Assembly: GCF_000447755.1 (NCBI RefSeq)
Contig: NZ_AUNE01000055.1
Location: 1 to 54,292, forward strand
DNA from: Bacteriovorax sp. BSW11_IV
Lineage (GTDB): Bacteria > Bdellovibrionota > Bacteriovoracia > Bacteriovoracales > Bacteriovoracaceae
Length of the DNA stretch: 54,292 bases
Reading direction: 5' to 3'
Shown: positions 1-9,331 of the stretch, piece by piece
How the letters are laid out: the number at the start of each line of letters is the position of its first letter
How positions within the stretch are numbered: position 1 is the stretch's first letter
Position numbers and translations under genes: made by a program
Notes under the pieces: generated by a model
The model's input: only the letters and a program-made list of their open reading frames with translations
What the model was told of the DNA's origin: nothing
Databases searched by the model: none

Positions 1-345
1 ATCCATTGTGACGTTTTCGTCCCAAGTAATACATCCTTCTACTGTAGATTCCTTAACTTCTGCTGGGAAGTCGATGCCACTAATAGTGAACTTCTTGTAT
101 TGAACTCTTTTCCCAAGTGCGCTTTCTTTAAAACATGCAAAAAGTGTATAGGTTTTTGAAGTAATTGTGTGAAGAGATGTATCGGATTCACGCAATTTTT
201 GGACTGACTCAATTCTAAGGCCTGTTAGAGCAAGACGCTCTGTTTGTGCTGTTGCAAGGGCCTCTTTTTTTTCTTCGACTCCTGCAGAACAACCAAATAG
301 TGCCACAAAGCTTAAACCTAGTAGTAAGCTTTTAGAAAATTTCAT
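1..345 (-). CDS. Lipoprotein, C-terminus beyond window edge
   Basis: The visible 115 codons start at an ATG at 345 and run off the left edge in frame. The N-terminus reads MKFSKSLLLGLSFVALFGCS: a short basic start, a hydrophobic stretch and a lipobox-like LFGC, so it should be a lipid-anchored exported protein with Cys19 as the modified residue. After that comes a charged segment rich in Glu/Lys/Ala, then a beta-type region containing one further Cys pair. Its start overlaps the end of the upstream outer-membrane barrel gene by 14 bp, which implies co-transcription. I recognise no family; a periplasmic or outer-membrane partner of the barrel is an inference from position only. Confidence 0.75.
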   Translation of the reverse strand, partial: MKFSKSLLLGLSFVALFGCSAGVEEKKEALATAQTERLALTGLRIESVQKLRESDTSLHTITSKTYTLFACFKESALGKRVQYKKFTISGIDFPAEVKESTVEGCITWDENVTMD

Positions 346-1456
346 ATCCCTTCCTTAGTTCAATTTCGATGATTTCTTGTTTATCTTGGTAGAAATTATT
401 GTTGATTGGTGTAGCGTTTAGATATTTTACTTTTACAGTGAGATCATTTGAGATGTTTTTAAAAGACAGAGACGTTAGATTCGATTCGTAATTACCTTCA
501 TGGGCCTTGTTCAAGTAAATCGAAGGTGCGGCATCAGATTCTACTTTAATGGCGTTAAAACTAAGTTCGGTTTCCCAGTTTTCTTTTGTGTACTTCGCGC
601 CTAGAATCAGGATTTGTCCCCTGTTTTGACCAGTAGGTGCACCGTTGTTAATACTTTGATGGACACCTAGATGAAGATCCAAGTTCCTCGTTAAATGAAA
701 ATCTGCCAGTACAGACATGTCCCAGCCGACAAATGAGTAGTTGAATTCAGCATTCGTTTTTGATTGGCCAAAAACACTATTTCCATAGAACTGTGAATTG
801 TAAGCTGCGTCTGTACTTAGTTTGTCATAGGCAAAGTGACCAACTGTCGCCTCAAGTGTAAGGTCACTTCTTTGGCTTCTTACTGCCACATATTCACGAG
901 CAAAAAATGGTGAACCATCTTCAATTTTTCCAATACCGTCTTTATTTGCTTCTGATTTTGGTTTTGCTTGAGTTGCTCCAGCGAAAACTTCAATTTCGCT
1001 GATATTGAATTTAATTTCTTCGTTAATTGCTAGAAATGATTTTTTTCCAACCACTAGAGGGGCCTGTTGGATACCTTGATTAATGGCACCGGCCTTTAGT
1101 GAGATGAAGTCCTGGTAGTTGTAAGAAAGATAAGCGTCTCTTAGGCGTGTTCCATCATAGGCAGTGACGCGATTATTTTCGTATACGCTATTTGAAGAAC
1201 CTGTACCAAAATTTAATTCACCGTTAAAGTTTGCTTTTAAACCTTCGGCCACATTGAAGCTTCCCTCTAAACCAATGCTTGTGTTGATAACACTTGATTT
1301 GTTATTCACACTTTCTAGGTTTGTTCCTACCATCGCAAAATTAAATTTCGCATTTTCAATGGTGTCAGTAAGTTTCGTCTGCAGTGTTTGAGAAGTCGCA
1401 TTGGCGTTAAGAGCGGCCAATGAAAGAGAAGCGAGTAGTAGGTGTTTAATGCTCAC
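332..1456 (-). CDS. Outer-membrane beta-barrel (porin-like) protein
   Basis: This 374-residue protein starts at a GTG (1456) with AGGGA a few bases upstream. Residues 1-21 form a signal peptide ending in an ANA-type cleavage site. The rest alternates polar and hydrophobic residues as amphipathic strands, with Tyr/Phe/Asn-rich turns, and ends in Phe after a short basic segment (RKGYEIF), the usual BAM signal of outer-membrane barrels. Length and composition fit a 14- to 16-strand porin, but I cannot name the substrate. It lies downstream of the truC-like gene and overlaps the following lipoprotein gene, so the two are probably made together. Confidence 0.7.
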   Translation of the reverse strand: MSIKHLLLASLSLAALNANATSQTLQTKLTDTIENAKFNFAMVGTNLESVNNKSSVINTSIGLEGSFNVAEGLKANFNGELNFGTGSSNSVYENNRVTAYDGTRLRDAYLSYNYQDFISLKAGAINQGIQQAPLVVGKKSFLAINEEIKFNISEIEVFAGATQAKPKSEANKDGIGKIEDGSPFFAREYVAVRSQRSDLTLEATVGHFAYDKLSTDAAYNSQFYGNSVFGQSKTNAEFNYSFVGWDMSVLADFHLTRNLDLHLGVHQSINNGAPTGQNRGQILILGAKYTKENWETELSFNAIKVESDAAPSIYLNKAHEGNYESNLTSLSFKNISNDLTVKVKYLNATPINNNFYQDKQEIIEIELRKGYEIF

Positions 1457-1541
1457 GTAATTCCCTGAGAGATAACTAATGTTTGTTATTAGCCTCGCTT
1501 ATAGCAGAGAATGAGCTTAAACTCTTGTAAACTTGTAATTT

Positions 1542-2285
1542 TTACAGAGATAATTCGTCTAATTTTTCGCTTAATGGACCCTTTTCGCTTTGCAAATATT
1601 CAAAATGAAAAGGATTTTTGTCGAGTTTGGCCAAAACTTCATTGAGTTCTTCATCAAGCGGACAATCTACATCTATGAGCACCCCATTGCTTAGGGTGAT
1701 TTTAAATTTATGGCAATGAAGAAAAAGTCTGTTGAGTCCGTAGTGTTCTTGGAAGTAGTGGTTGATTGGCCCTCTTCCATATTTTACGTCACCAATAAGA
1801 TTGTGACTTCTGCGCGAGAAGTGACGGCGAATCTGGTGCTTGCGCCCAGTTTTAATTTCGATATCAACGAGGGTGCAATCTCCATAAGGTCTAATGGGGT
1901 CAAATATAGTAATGGCCTTTCTTTTAAAGCCACCTTTTTCTCTAAGTTCAAAATCGTAGACACCAGATACGGGCAGTACACCTTTTACCAGTGCTTGATA
2001 ACATTTCTTTGTATCTTCACTATGCCAAGCATCTTGGGCCAAGGGCACATATTTTCCTTTAAGAGCAAAGAGAACGGGGCCAGAAACAGGGCCATCCAGA
2101 CGATGAATGGGGTAGACAAGCTGGCCCACTTTATCGCGTACTAGGGCCATTAAAGAGCCTTCACTCTTAGCTGCGCCTCTGCCCTTATAGGGATGAACGA
2201 CTAGATGTGCGGGCTTTCTTGCCACAACAAACTCGTCGGACTCATACAAGAGCTCAATATCAGATGGTTGCCAAATCTTTTCCAT
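1542..2285 (-). CDS. truC: tRNA pseudouridine synthase, TruC-like
   Basis: This is an RluA-family pseudouridine synthase of 247 residues. The family catalytic motif is visible as HRLDGPVSGP near residue 60, with the catalytic Asp in HRLD. A second family segment, GRKHQIRRHF near residue 145, is followed by an HxxIGDxxYGxGxxN-type stretch and RLFLHCHKF. This arrangement, with the RRHF and GDxxYG pattern and the short length without an S4 domain, is typical of TruC, which modifies U65 of some tRNAs. The usual Arg-Pro-Thr after HRLD is Gly-Pro-Val here. No strong Shine-Dalgarno is seen before the ATG at 2285. RluA-type paralogues remain possible. Confidence 0.8.
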   Translation of the reverse strand: MEKIWQPSDIELLYESDEFVVARKPAHLVVHPYKGRGAAKSEGSLMALVRDKVGQLVYPIHRLDGPVSGPVLFALKGKYVPLAQDAWHSEDTKKCYQALVKGVLPVSGVYDFELREKGGFKRKAITIFDPIRPYGDCTLVDIEIKTGRKHQIRRHFSRRSHNLIGDVKYGRGPINHYFQEHYGLNRLFLHCHKFKITLSNGVLIDVDCPLDEELNEVLAKLDKNPFHFEYLQSEKGPLSEKLDELSL

Positions 2286-2443
2286 AGGTCACACTATGGC
2301 ATAATTTGACAGTTAAAGCGAGGAAATATCAATGTTTTGACTTCTCAAACGGTTACGGGGGCCGTAACTTTTTTATAGGATATATTTTTAATTAACGCTA
2401 TGTGTTAATTTTTGCACAATTAATAAATAGACATGAGGTTACG

Positions 2444-3304
2444 ATGAAAAAGATTTGGGTATTGCCGCTTGCCATAACGGCCCTTTTACAAATGAGTGTA
2501 AACGCTAAAACTCTTATTATTTCCGATATCGACGATACGATTAAAAGAACTCATGTTAAGGGTTCAAAAGTTGATGGTCTTAAATTAACAAATCAATATG
2601 AAGGTCTAAGCTATATTTATAATGCTCTTCTTTGCAAAGATTTAGAAGGGGATAAGTTTGAATTTTGTGTAAGCAATCAAGGCCTTGGTCACTCTGAAGA
2701 GACTCAACTTGTTTACGTAACAGGGGCCCCTGGGTCTTTAAGATCTCTTGGTCGAGAATTTATTCAAATGTCTGACTTTCCTGTTGGCGTTGTTAAAGGT
2801 AGAGAGAGTTCACGCATTTCTACAAAAGATTTTAAAATTGCCACAATTAGAGAAATTTTAAATGCCATGCCTGAGTACAATGACGTTGTCATGATCGGTG
2901 ATAATGGTGAGTATGATGCTCTTGTATACAACACAATTGAAAAAGAATTTCCAACAAGAAATATCACTTCATATATCCATACTGTTTACTCTGTGTCTCC
3001 TTTTGCAAAAGAAAAAGGGGCCAAGTTGTATGAGAATCAAAAGTCATATTTAACTTCGGCAGATCTAGGGCTTAATCTTCTGGCCAGTGGACTTATTAAA
3101 GAATCAGAACTTCGAAAGGCCGCTCTAGTTGCACAAAAGGCCATTTTGTCTAACGATGAAGATGAAATTGAAAAAGTGATCCCTGAATGGACAGTTTGTA
3201 GCTACTTCTACAAAACTTATGAAGCTCCTTCAGTAAAAATTGAACCTTCACTGCAAGTGATTATCAATACAATTGAAAAACAAGTTAAGAAAATTTGTAA
3301 ATAA
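2444..3304 (+). CDS. Secreted APP1-like (DUF2183) HAD phosphatase
   Basis: This 286-residue protein is read from the ATG at 2444, which has GAGG about 6 bases upstream; the reading frame is open 14 codons further up without a ribosome site. A signal peptide ends near VNA-KTL. It is followed at once by the HAD-type nucleophile motif ISDIDDTIKRT, the hallmark of the phosphatidate phosphatase APP1 catalytic domain. Later motifs are VYVTGAPGSL and VMIGDNGEYD, matching HAD motifs II and IV. The likely reaction is phosphate removal from a phosphatidate-like lipid in the periplasm or outside the cell. It converges on a START-domain lipid-binding gene with a shared terminator, which fits a lipid theme. 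Confidence 0.75.
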   Translation: MKKIWVLPLAITALLQMSVNAKTLIISDIDDTIKRTHVKGSKVDGLKLTNQYEGLSYIYNALLCKDLEGDKFEFCVSNQGLGHSEETQLVYVTGAPGSLRSLGREFIQMSDFPVGVVKGRESSRISTKDFKIATIREILNAMPEYNDVVMIGDNGEYDALVYNTIEKEFPTRNITSYIHTVYSVSPFAKEKGAKLYENQKSYLTSADLGLNLLASGLIKESELRKAALVAQKAILSNDEDEIEKVIPEWTVCSYFYKTYEAPSVKIEPSLQVIINTIEKQVKKICK

Positions 3305-3308
3305 TCTT

Positions 3309-3346
3309 AAAAAAATGGCCCTATTCTTTATGGGCCATTTTTTTTT
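3309..3346. terminator. Bidirectional rho-independent terminator
   Basis: A 13-bp perfect stem (AAAAAAATGGCCC at 3309-3321 with GGGCCATTTTTTT at 3332-3344) has a 10-base loop and T-runs on both strands. It lies just after the APP1-like gene and contains the stop codon of the convergent START-domain gene, so it serves both. Confidence 0.9.
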
Positions 3347-4034
3347 CTAGAATTTTTCTCAATCTTTTCTCTAAATCAGTAATGCCAGGCAATTGTTCAG
3401 GAGAAAACTCATTAGATCTTTTTTCAAGTGACTTTAAAAAATCATAAGGCATCTTCTGTTGCATGATGTTGACAAGCCATTTCGGAATAGAGCCTTTTGG
3501 ATCAACAAGAATAATGAGTTCAACCCATGTGTTCTTTTCATCTACTGGTCTAAAGGCCATGGTTCCATACTCAATGACAGCACGAACTCTATCTTTTTTT
3601 ATTGGGGCCCCTGGAAATTCCACTGAGCGAGTCTCAACAATTAGGTATCCTTCTTCTTCATCGAGAAATAATTTATTTGTTAAAACCAAATCGCGATCTG
3701 TCACTGGCCAAGGAAGATCATTATCGTTGTAGGTTATGGCCTCTACATCAGAGTGGTTTTTTAATAAAGTTTTCTCTGACATATTTGGTGCCCATTCAAT
3801 TGTTTTTTCTACTTCACGAAGGTTGCCAAGAATTGGGCCTAGGGGAGCATTTAACACACCTACGGCCTTAAAGACTACGAGGGCACTATTTTTTGGTTTG
3901 TGGGAATAAACAGTAATATTATGTTTTTCATAAATTTTATGCCAATCACTATTATCGTAAGGACGATCTTTATAGGTAAGAGCAAGAGCGCTCACAGAGA
4001 GCTGTAGTAAAATAAAGGCGAGTATCGTCTTCAA
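3321..4034 (-). CDS. Periplasmic START-domain lipid-binding protein
   Basis: The preferred start is the TTG at 4034: it has AAGGA 8 bases upstream and gives the clean signal peptide MKTILAFILLQLSVSALA. Longer starts (ATG 4067, TTG 4091) lack a ribosome site. The mature protein of about 220 residues matches the StAR-related lipid-transfer fold: a W near the N-terminus, an ITVYSHK-type strand, YNDNDLPWPVTDRDLVL and a C-terminal amphipathic helix. The DLPWPVxxRD pattern is typical of bacterial START proteins. It probably binds a lipid or other hydrophobic ligand in the periplasm. Its stop codon lies inside the terminator shared with the convergent APP1-like phosphatase gene. Confidence 0.8.
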   Translation of the reverse strand: MKTILAFILLQLSVSALALTYKDRPYDNSDWHKIYEKHNITVYSHKPKNSALVVFKAVGVLNAPLGPILGNLREVEKTIEWAPNMSEKTLLKNHSDVEAITYNDNDLPWPVTDRDLVLTNKLFLDEEEGYLIVETRSVEFPGAPIKKDRVRAVIEYGTMAFRPVDEKNTWVELIILVDPKGSIPKWLVNIMQQKMPYDFLKSLEKRSNEFSPEQLPGITDLEKRLRKILEKKMAHKE

Positions 4035-4125
4035 GTTAGGAATCCTTCTTAATGAGTTCGCGTTCATTTTAGCAAAGGGCCTAGGTTTCAAAAAGAAAAA
4101 AAGAAAGGGAATTACTTAGCGCTAA

Positions 4126-4152
4126 ATAAAAAAAGCTCCTAGAGAGGAGCTT
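4126..4152 (-). terminator. Terminator of the tRNA gene
   Basis: An 8-bp stem (AAGCTCCT 4133-4140 and AGGAGCTT 4145-4152, 4-base loop) is followed on the minus strand by a T-run. It sits 33 bp downstream of the tRNA. Confidence 0.85.
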
Positions 4153-4185
4153 GATATATAAAGAAAAATTTTGTTTAAAAAGAAA

Positions 4186-4262
4186 TGGTGGCTCGGGGCA
4201 GAGTTGAACTGCCGACCTATGGGTTATGAATCCATCGCTCTCACCAACTGAGCTACCAAGCC
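4186..4262 (-). tRNA. tRNA-Met (anticodon CAT), elongator type
   Basis: The 77 bases fold as a cloverleaf with an encoded CCA. The acceptor stem is GGCTTGG/CCGAGCC with one T-G pair, the D-arm is GCTC/GAGC, the anticodon loop is TTCATAA, and the T-arm is GGCAG/CTGCC with loop TTCAACT. G1-C72 is paired, unlike initiator tRNA. The T4/T5 acceptor bases and the AGTTGGTGA D-loop resemble elongator tRNA-Met more than the lysidine-modified tRNA-Ile2. One A31-C39 mismatch sits at the base of the anticodon loop. Confidence 0.9.
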
Positions 4263-4357
4263 ATTCATTTTGTACATCGGATATTAAAGTTCCCCAGAGT
4301 TTCTGTCAACAATAATATTTCAAAAAGTTATGAATTTTTTTATACTTACGCTCTTTG

Positions 4358-6034
4358 TTAATCCTGATAAAAAATATTGTCGTAGAATTTCTCAATATAT
4401 TTTATCACTTCACTCAGAGTGTTAATTAATATTGGGTAATGGATATAATCGTTCGAAGAGACGCTCTTCTCGTTGAGTAAAAGTCTTCTGTCTTTTAAAG
4501 GCGACATTGTCCACATAGGCCAAGCAATGAGATCCTCTTTTAAATGAGCGTTGGGATTGCCACTTTTAATAAAGCCGTCAATATACGTTGCAAAGTCCTC
4601 ACGCATTTTTTCACGGGATTCTCTATTGTTTTCATTCCATGCAAAATTAGCGAAGTTAGGTCTATTGTTTTCAAAGTTTCCAAGGTAGAAAATCGCATCC
4701 ATTCCATGCAAGCTTCCTAGTACTTTGTCCCAAGGTGTTGGCAGTTGATTCCATTCAAAGTGATAGCGATAAAGGGCAGGCACAAAATTGGCCACATACG
4801 CGTTGATACTATCGAGTAGTGCATGCAGTGTCGCTGTACCGTTCTGTACAAGAAGAGCATATTCTTTTTGCGACTTCATAGTGATGAGGTCATTAAATTC
4901 TAACTCTGGTTTTGTTTCATCAATCATGAGATCAAAAAGTTCTTCGATATTTATTTTTAACGTCGCCCCGGCCACAACGGCCGAAAACTCGTCTTTAGTT
5001 GCTCCAATCATAAGAGGGACGCGATTAAATTGTCCTGCAAGCAAAGAGGCCCAGCCACCGCGTGGTAGAACGATACCATCATTGAAGTGTTGAAAGGGAA
5101 CAGGGCCAAGATCGATGGCCACAATATCGTCTGCAGAAACTGTTTGTAGAAAGTCGTTCATCCACTCTTTTGATTTTCCTTTGATAAATTCTTTGGCATC
5201 AATATTGGGATACTTTTTCTCAATGAGCTTGTGAACAATAAGTTCTGATTTCTTTTTGGCCAGTGTCATAGGGTAAGTGTTGGGCAGTCCTGCACTACAG
5301 ATTGCTTTGTGAAAAAGATCTTTGGCCATAGGGGATTGGATAAGGCCCCAAACGTTCATGCAACCCGCACTTTGACCTGCAATTGTAATATTATTTTCAT
5401 CACCACCAAAGGCCTTAGCGTTTTCTTTTATCCACTTAAGAGCACTAATAAGATCAAGGGTGACAAGGTTAGGAGAGTGATCTTTTTGTTCTGTGCTCGG
5501 TGTGTATTCATTTAAAAATGCACCAAAATGACCAAGTCTATAATTTACAGAAACAAAAACCGCATCGTGGCGATCTGCAAAATAGGCACCTCGATAATTT
5601 GGGTCTGAACTTTTTCCTTTATAATTTGAGCCACCGTGAATCCAAAAAAAGATTGGTTTTTTCGCAGATGTCTTTTTAGGCGTCCAGATATTGAGAAATA
5701 AGCAGTCTTCACTACCATACGGTTTTGACAGCTCTGAGGAACTTTCTACAGCAAAGATATTTCCTATTTGCTTACATGCGCTTCCATAGTTTTTTGCCAT
5801 CAAAGGCATGATCCACGGTTTTGTCTGTCTCGGGGCCTTAAATCGAAGCTTGCCAACTGGGGCCTGGGCGTAGGGAATACCTTTGAAACTAATTGTATTG
5901 TTCTCATCATCATTTCCTACGATGACGCCCTTTGAGCTCAATACTGTTTTTCTAGAAAAGCTCTGCGCAAAACATGTTTGGCCAGTGGTGAGAGCTGATA
6001 TTAAAATAAAGAGAGTGATTGCGGTTTTTTTCAT
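4358..6034 (-). CDS. Secreted type B carboxylesterase
   Basis: This is a 558-residue alpha/beta-hydrolase of the carboxylesterase/para-nitrobenzyl esterase family. The signal peptide (MKKTAITLFILISALTTG..CFA) points to export. The nucleophile elbow GQSAGCMNVWG is near residue 220, the oxyanion loop IHGGSNYKGK near 130, the acidic residue in GATKDEFSAV near 350, and the catalytic His in GSLHGMDAIFYLG near 445. The early motif GIPYAQAPVGKLRF is diagnostic of the family. An AGGAAG ribosome site precedes the ATG at 6034. It would cleave carboxylic esters of unknown substrate outside the cytoplasm, consistent with the other hydrolases in the window. Confidence 0.92.
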   Translation of the reverse strand: MKKTAITLFILISALTTGQTCFAQSFSRKTVLSSKGVIVGNDDENNTISFKGIPYAQAPVGKLRFKAPRQTKPWIMPLMAKNYGSACKQIGNIFAVESSSELSKPYGSEDCLFLNIWTPKKTSAKKPIFFWIHGGSNYKGKSSDPNYRGAYFADRHDAVFVSVNYRLGHFGAFLNEYTPSTEQKDHSPNLVTLDLISALKWIKENAKAFGGDENNITIAGQSAGCMNVWGLIQSPMAKDLFHKAICSAGLPNTYPMTLAKKKSELIVHKLIEKKYPNIDAKEFIKGKSKEWMNDFLQTVSADDIVAIDLGPVPFQHFNDGIVLPRGGWASLLAGQFNRVPLMIGATKDEFSAVVAGATLKINIEELFDLMIDETKPELEFNDLITMKSQKEYALLVQNGTATLHALLDSINAYVANFVPALYRYHFEWNQLPTPWDKVLGSLHGMDAIFYLGNFENNRPNFANFAWNENNRESREKMREDFATYIDGFIKSGNPNAHLKEDLIAWPMWTMSPLKDRRLLLNEKSVSSNDYIHYPILINTLSEVIKYIEKFYDNIFYQD

Positions 6035-6102
6035 AATGTCTTCCTGTGTGTGACCTCATTTAATCCCAATTAAAATAGGCCTGTAAATAAAAAAACCAAG
6101 AA

Positions 6103-6132
6103 ATGACACCTCTAGTTTTGCTGTGCTATAAA
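6103..6132 (+). promoter_or_regulatory. Candidate sigma70 promoter for tilS
   Basis: ATGACA (6103-6108) and TATAAA (6127-6132) are separated by 18 bases. The expected transcription start lies around 6139, exactly at the chosen tilS ATG, so the mRNA would be leaderless. This argues against the in-frame upstream ATG at 6103. Confidence 0.5.
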
Positions 6133-6138
6133 TTCATT

Positions 6139-7287
6139 ATGAGTAATGTTGATCACCATGCTTTCTATGTCCATGAATTTATGACTAAGCACCATTTATA
6201 TCCTGCCAATGGTCATATTTATCTTGCACTGAGTGCAGGTGTTGACTCTATGGTTTTATTTCATTTACTGCTTCAATTACGAAATTGGGGTAAATTTCAA
6301 AAGTTAACCTGTCTCCATGTAAATCACGGCACAAGAAAAGAATGCGATAGCGAAGAGAGCTATATTCGAAAGATTTGTCTCGACAACGATGTCCCATTAA
6401 ATGTGACCCACTTAAATTTGCAACATGATATGGCCAATTTTGAAATGATGGCCAGAAAGCTGCGCTATGATTTTTTTAATTCGCAAATGACGCCAACATC
6501 CCATCTTTGTCTTGGTCATCATATTGATGATTCTTTTGAATGGCATCTCATGAAAAAGTTCTCATCGGCCAGAGAGGTTTTAGGGATGGCCTGTTTGGCG
6601 GGAAATAAAGCAAGACCTTTAATGTGTCTGACCAAAAAGCAAATTGTCTCTTATGCCAAAGTTAAAAACATTAAATGGTTTGAGGATAGTTCTAATAGAG
6701 ATCTATGTTTCGAGAGAAATTATCTGCGCGAAAAAATCATTAAACCACTTGTTAAAAAATATCCAAAGGCCCTAAAAAACTATGTTCTTTGGGCCAATAG
6801 CAAAGTGCATAAGGCAACTGATACTGATGTTCATGAATATCTCGCCCCTCATTATTCTTATCTTTTTTATAAAAGAAGTGGGCTTTCAAATAATGAACTT
6901 GAACGCCTAAAATCTCATATACAAAGATTATCATCAAAGACAAAGGGGAAGATTCACACTCAATTATTGAAAGTGAACGAAATGATTGCCCATGGCAAGA
7001 TGGGGCCTTTGCATCTTAGTGGTGGTGTCCGCCTTTATGTTCTTGCCCAGATGATTGTTCTTCTAAAAGAAGGCGAACAATATTCTCTCGTACAAGAAAC
7101 GCAGATTCCTCACGGATATATTCCGCTATTTGTCACAACAAAAAAAGACTCTGCGTTAAAGAATCATCCGTTAAAAACATTATTAATGGTTCACAATAAT
7201 CTTTATGTTGAATCATTTGGTCGCCTATATTTCGCACAGCGAAGCTCTAGTAATAATGGGAAAAAAGTCTTCTTTTTTCTAAAATAA
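6139..7287 (+). CDS. tilS: tRNA(Ile)-lysidine synthase
   Basis: TilS attaches lysine to C34 of the CAU anticodon of tRNA-Ile2, changing it from Met to Ile decoding. The PP-loop is visible as [16 protein letters not shown] near residue 35; the usual SGG is SAG here. It is followed by [16 protein letters not shown] and [13 protein letters not shown], and later by [19 protein letters not shown], all at family-typical spacing. At 382 residues it has the catalytic part plus a short C-terminal domain. The ATG at 6139 is chosen because a promoter occupies the preceding 36 bases and neither ATG has a ribosome site. ftsH follows after 143 bp, a common bacterial neighbourhood. Confidence 0.9.
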   Translation: MSNVDHHAFYVHEFMTKHHLYPANGHIYLALSAGVDSMVLFHLLLQLRNWGKFQKLTCLHVNHGTRKECDSEESYIRKICLDNDVPLNVTHLNLQHDMANFEMMARKLRYDFFNSQMTPTSHLCLGHHIDDSFEWHLMKKFSSAREVLGMACLAGNKARPLMCLTKKQIVSYAKVKNIKWFEDSSNRDLCFERNYLREKIIKPLVKKYPKALKNYVLWANSKVHKATDTDVHEYLAPHYSYLFYKRSGLSNNELERLKSHIQRLSSKTKGKIHTQLLKVNEMIAHGKMGPLHLSGGVRLYVLAQMIVLLKEGEQYSLVQETQIPHGYIPLFVTTKKDSALKNHPLKTLLMVHNNLYVESFGRLYFAQRSSSNNGKKVFFFLK

Positions 7288-7430
7288 TTGAAATAGCTCA
7301 TCTTGACGTTCCTAAATCCGATATCATTTTAGATGAGAAATCCTTGATTCTTCGTGAATGGCCCCATAGAATAGTAGCCAATTACTTAATTTTAGGGACG
7401 ATTAGAAACTGCAATTTTTTAAGGAAAGAA

Positions 7431-9329
7431 ATGAAACAACAACAAAAAACCGTTCTTATGTGGATCTTCTTGGTTTTGATGATGGCCTTGGTTGCCAAAG
7501 TCGCTACTGAAAAACCACAAAACATTAAAGCGATTAAATATCCTGACTTCATTCAGGCGGTTGAATCAAAACATGTGGAAAATGTAACTTTCCGCGGCAA
7601 AAATACAATCGTTGGTAAGTTCAAAGACTCTTACGACAATGGTTCTTACTTCCGTTTAACGGGAAGTACAGGTGATGAGACTTTCAAAATTTTGAAAGAC
7701 AACAGCATCTTTCCTGAGTACGAAGAAGATGAGAAGCCAGGCCTTTTCCAATCTCTTCTCATTAATTGGGGACCGATGATTATTCTTTTAATTATCTTCT
7801 TCTTTTTCATGCGCCAAATTCAATCTGGTGGTGGCAAGGCCATGAGTTTTGGAAAGTCAAAAGCGAGAATGCTTACAGCAAATGATAAGAAGGTAACATT
7901 TACTGATGTGTCAGGTGTTGAAGAAGCAAAAGAAGAACTTGCAGAAGTTGTAGACTTTCTACGCGATCCAAAAAAATATACTTCTCTTGGTGGGAAAATC
8001 CCTAAGGGTGTTATCCTTGTAGGTCCTCCAGGGACAGGTAAAACTTTACTTGCAAGAGCTGTTGCAGGTGAAGCTAACGTGCCTTTCTTTTCTATTTCAG
8101 GTTCAGACTTCGTAGAAATGTTCGTTGGGGTTGGGGCGAGCCGTGTAAGAGATTTATTTGAGCAAGGTAAGAAACATGCTCCATGTATCATCTTTATCGA
8201 TGAGATCGATGCTGTCGGTCGTCACAGAGGACATGGTATGGGTGGTGGTCACGATGAGCGTGAGCAGACACTTAACCAACTTCTTGTCGAGATGGACGGA
8301 TTTGAATCAAATGAAGGTGTTATCCTAATAGCTGCTACAAACCGAATTGACGTTCTAGACCCTGCTCTTCTTAGACCTGGTCGTTTTGATAGACGTGTAA
8401 CAGTTGGACCTCCAGATGTTCGCGGACGTCTTGGTATATTAAAAGTTCACACAAGAAAAACACCTCTTAATGAAGATGTTGATCTTGAAGTTATTGCTAA
8501 AGGAACTCCTGGTTTTACGGGGGCTGACCTTGCCAATCTTGTTAACGAAGCTGCACTTATGGCCGCTCGTCATAACAAGAAAAAACTTTCAAATAGTGAT
8601 TTTGAAATGGCCAAAGATAAAGTTCTAATGGGACCAGAGAGAAAATCAATGGTGATCTCAGATGCTGAAAAGAGAATCACTGCTTATCACGAAGCGGGTC
8701 ACACTCTTGTTGGTATGCACTTGCCGCAGACTGATCCTATTCATAAAGTATCAATTATGCCACGTGGTGGCGCCCTTGGTGTTACACAAACTCTGCCAAG
8801 CGAAGATCGTCTTAACCTTACAAAAGAAAAAGGTGAAAACCTGATTGCTTTTATTATGGGTGGGCGTTGTGCTGAAGAAATTGTGTTTGATGAAATCACA
8901 AATGGTGCTTCAAACGATATTGAAAAGGCCACTCAAATTGCTCACCACATGGTTTGTTCATGGGGGATGAGTGAGAAAATGGGGCCTAGAAATTACTCTA
9001 ATCCTGGATCAAATCCATTTGGTGGACGCCAGATGGAATCAATTGGTTACTCTGAGAAGACGGCCCAAGAGATCGACGGTGAAATTCACGCTTTAATTGA
9101 TAATAACTATAAGCTTGCGAAGCAAATTCTTATTGATCACAGAGGGGCCCTTGATCGTCTTGCTGAAGGTCTTATTGTTTGGGAAACATTAGATCACAAA
9201 CAAGTTCAAGATCTTATTGATGGAAAAGATATTGGTGTTCCATTAATTGATACAGATACTGTAGTTAATAACAACGCTGAAGCTAGCGATGAAAAACCAC
9301 AAAGTAAGGACGATCCAGCGATCGCTTAA
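7431..9329 (+). CDS. ftsH: ATP-dependent zinc metalloprotease FtsH
   Basis: FtsH is a membrane-anchored AAA+ protease that degrades membrane and regulatory proteins. The ATG at 7431 has AAGGAAAG upstream and gives a protein of 632 residues; the frame is open further upstream without support. Two N-terminal membrane helices (about residues 7-24 and 103-123) flank a periplasmic domain. Walker A GPPGTGKT is near 200, Walker B IIFIDEID near 255, the second region of homology ([20 protein letters not shown]) near 303-322, and the zinc site HEAGH near 420. All key residues are present. folP begins 2 bp after the stop, so they form an operon. Confidence 0.98.
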   Translation: MKQQQKTVLMWIFLVLMMALVAKVATEKPQNIKAIKYPDFIQAVESKHVENVTFRGKNTIVGKFKDSYDNGSYFRLTGSTGDETFKILKDNSIFPEYEEDEKPGLFQSLLINWGPMIILLIIFFFFMRQIQSGGGKAMSFGKSKARMLTANDKKVTFTDVSGVEEAKEELAEVVDFLRDPKKYTSLGGKIPKGVILVGPPGTGKTLLARAVAGEANVPFFSISGSDFVEMFVGVGASRVRDLFEQGKKHAPCIIFIDEIDAVGRHRGHGMGGGHDEREQTLNQLLVEMDGFESNEGVILIAATNRIDVLDPALLRPGRFDRRVTVGPPDVRGRLGILKVHTRKTPLNEDVDLEVIAKGTPGFTGADLANLVNEAALMAARHNKKKLSNSDFEMAKDKVLMGPERKSMVISDAEKRITAYHEAGHTLVGMHLPQTDPIHKVSIMPRGGALGVTQTLPSEDRLNLTKEKGENLIAFIMGGRCAEEIVFDEITNGASNDIEKATQIAHHMVCSWGMSEKMGPRNYSNPGSNPFGGRQMESIGYSEKTAQEIDGEIHALIDNNYKLAKQILIDHRGALDRLAEGLIVWETLDHKQVQDLIDGKDIGVPLIDTDTVVNNNAEASDEKPQSKDDPAIA

Positions 9330-9331
9330 TT

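Noticed and set aside
4186-4262. tRNA as tRNA-Ile2 (CAT), the TilS substrate, because it lies near tilS
   Set aside because: Acceptor and D-loop bases are closer to elongator tRNA-Met, and proximity to tilS is not close enough to count as evidence.
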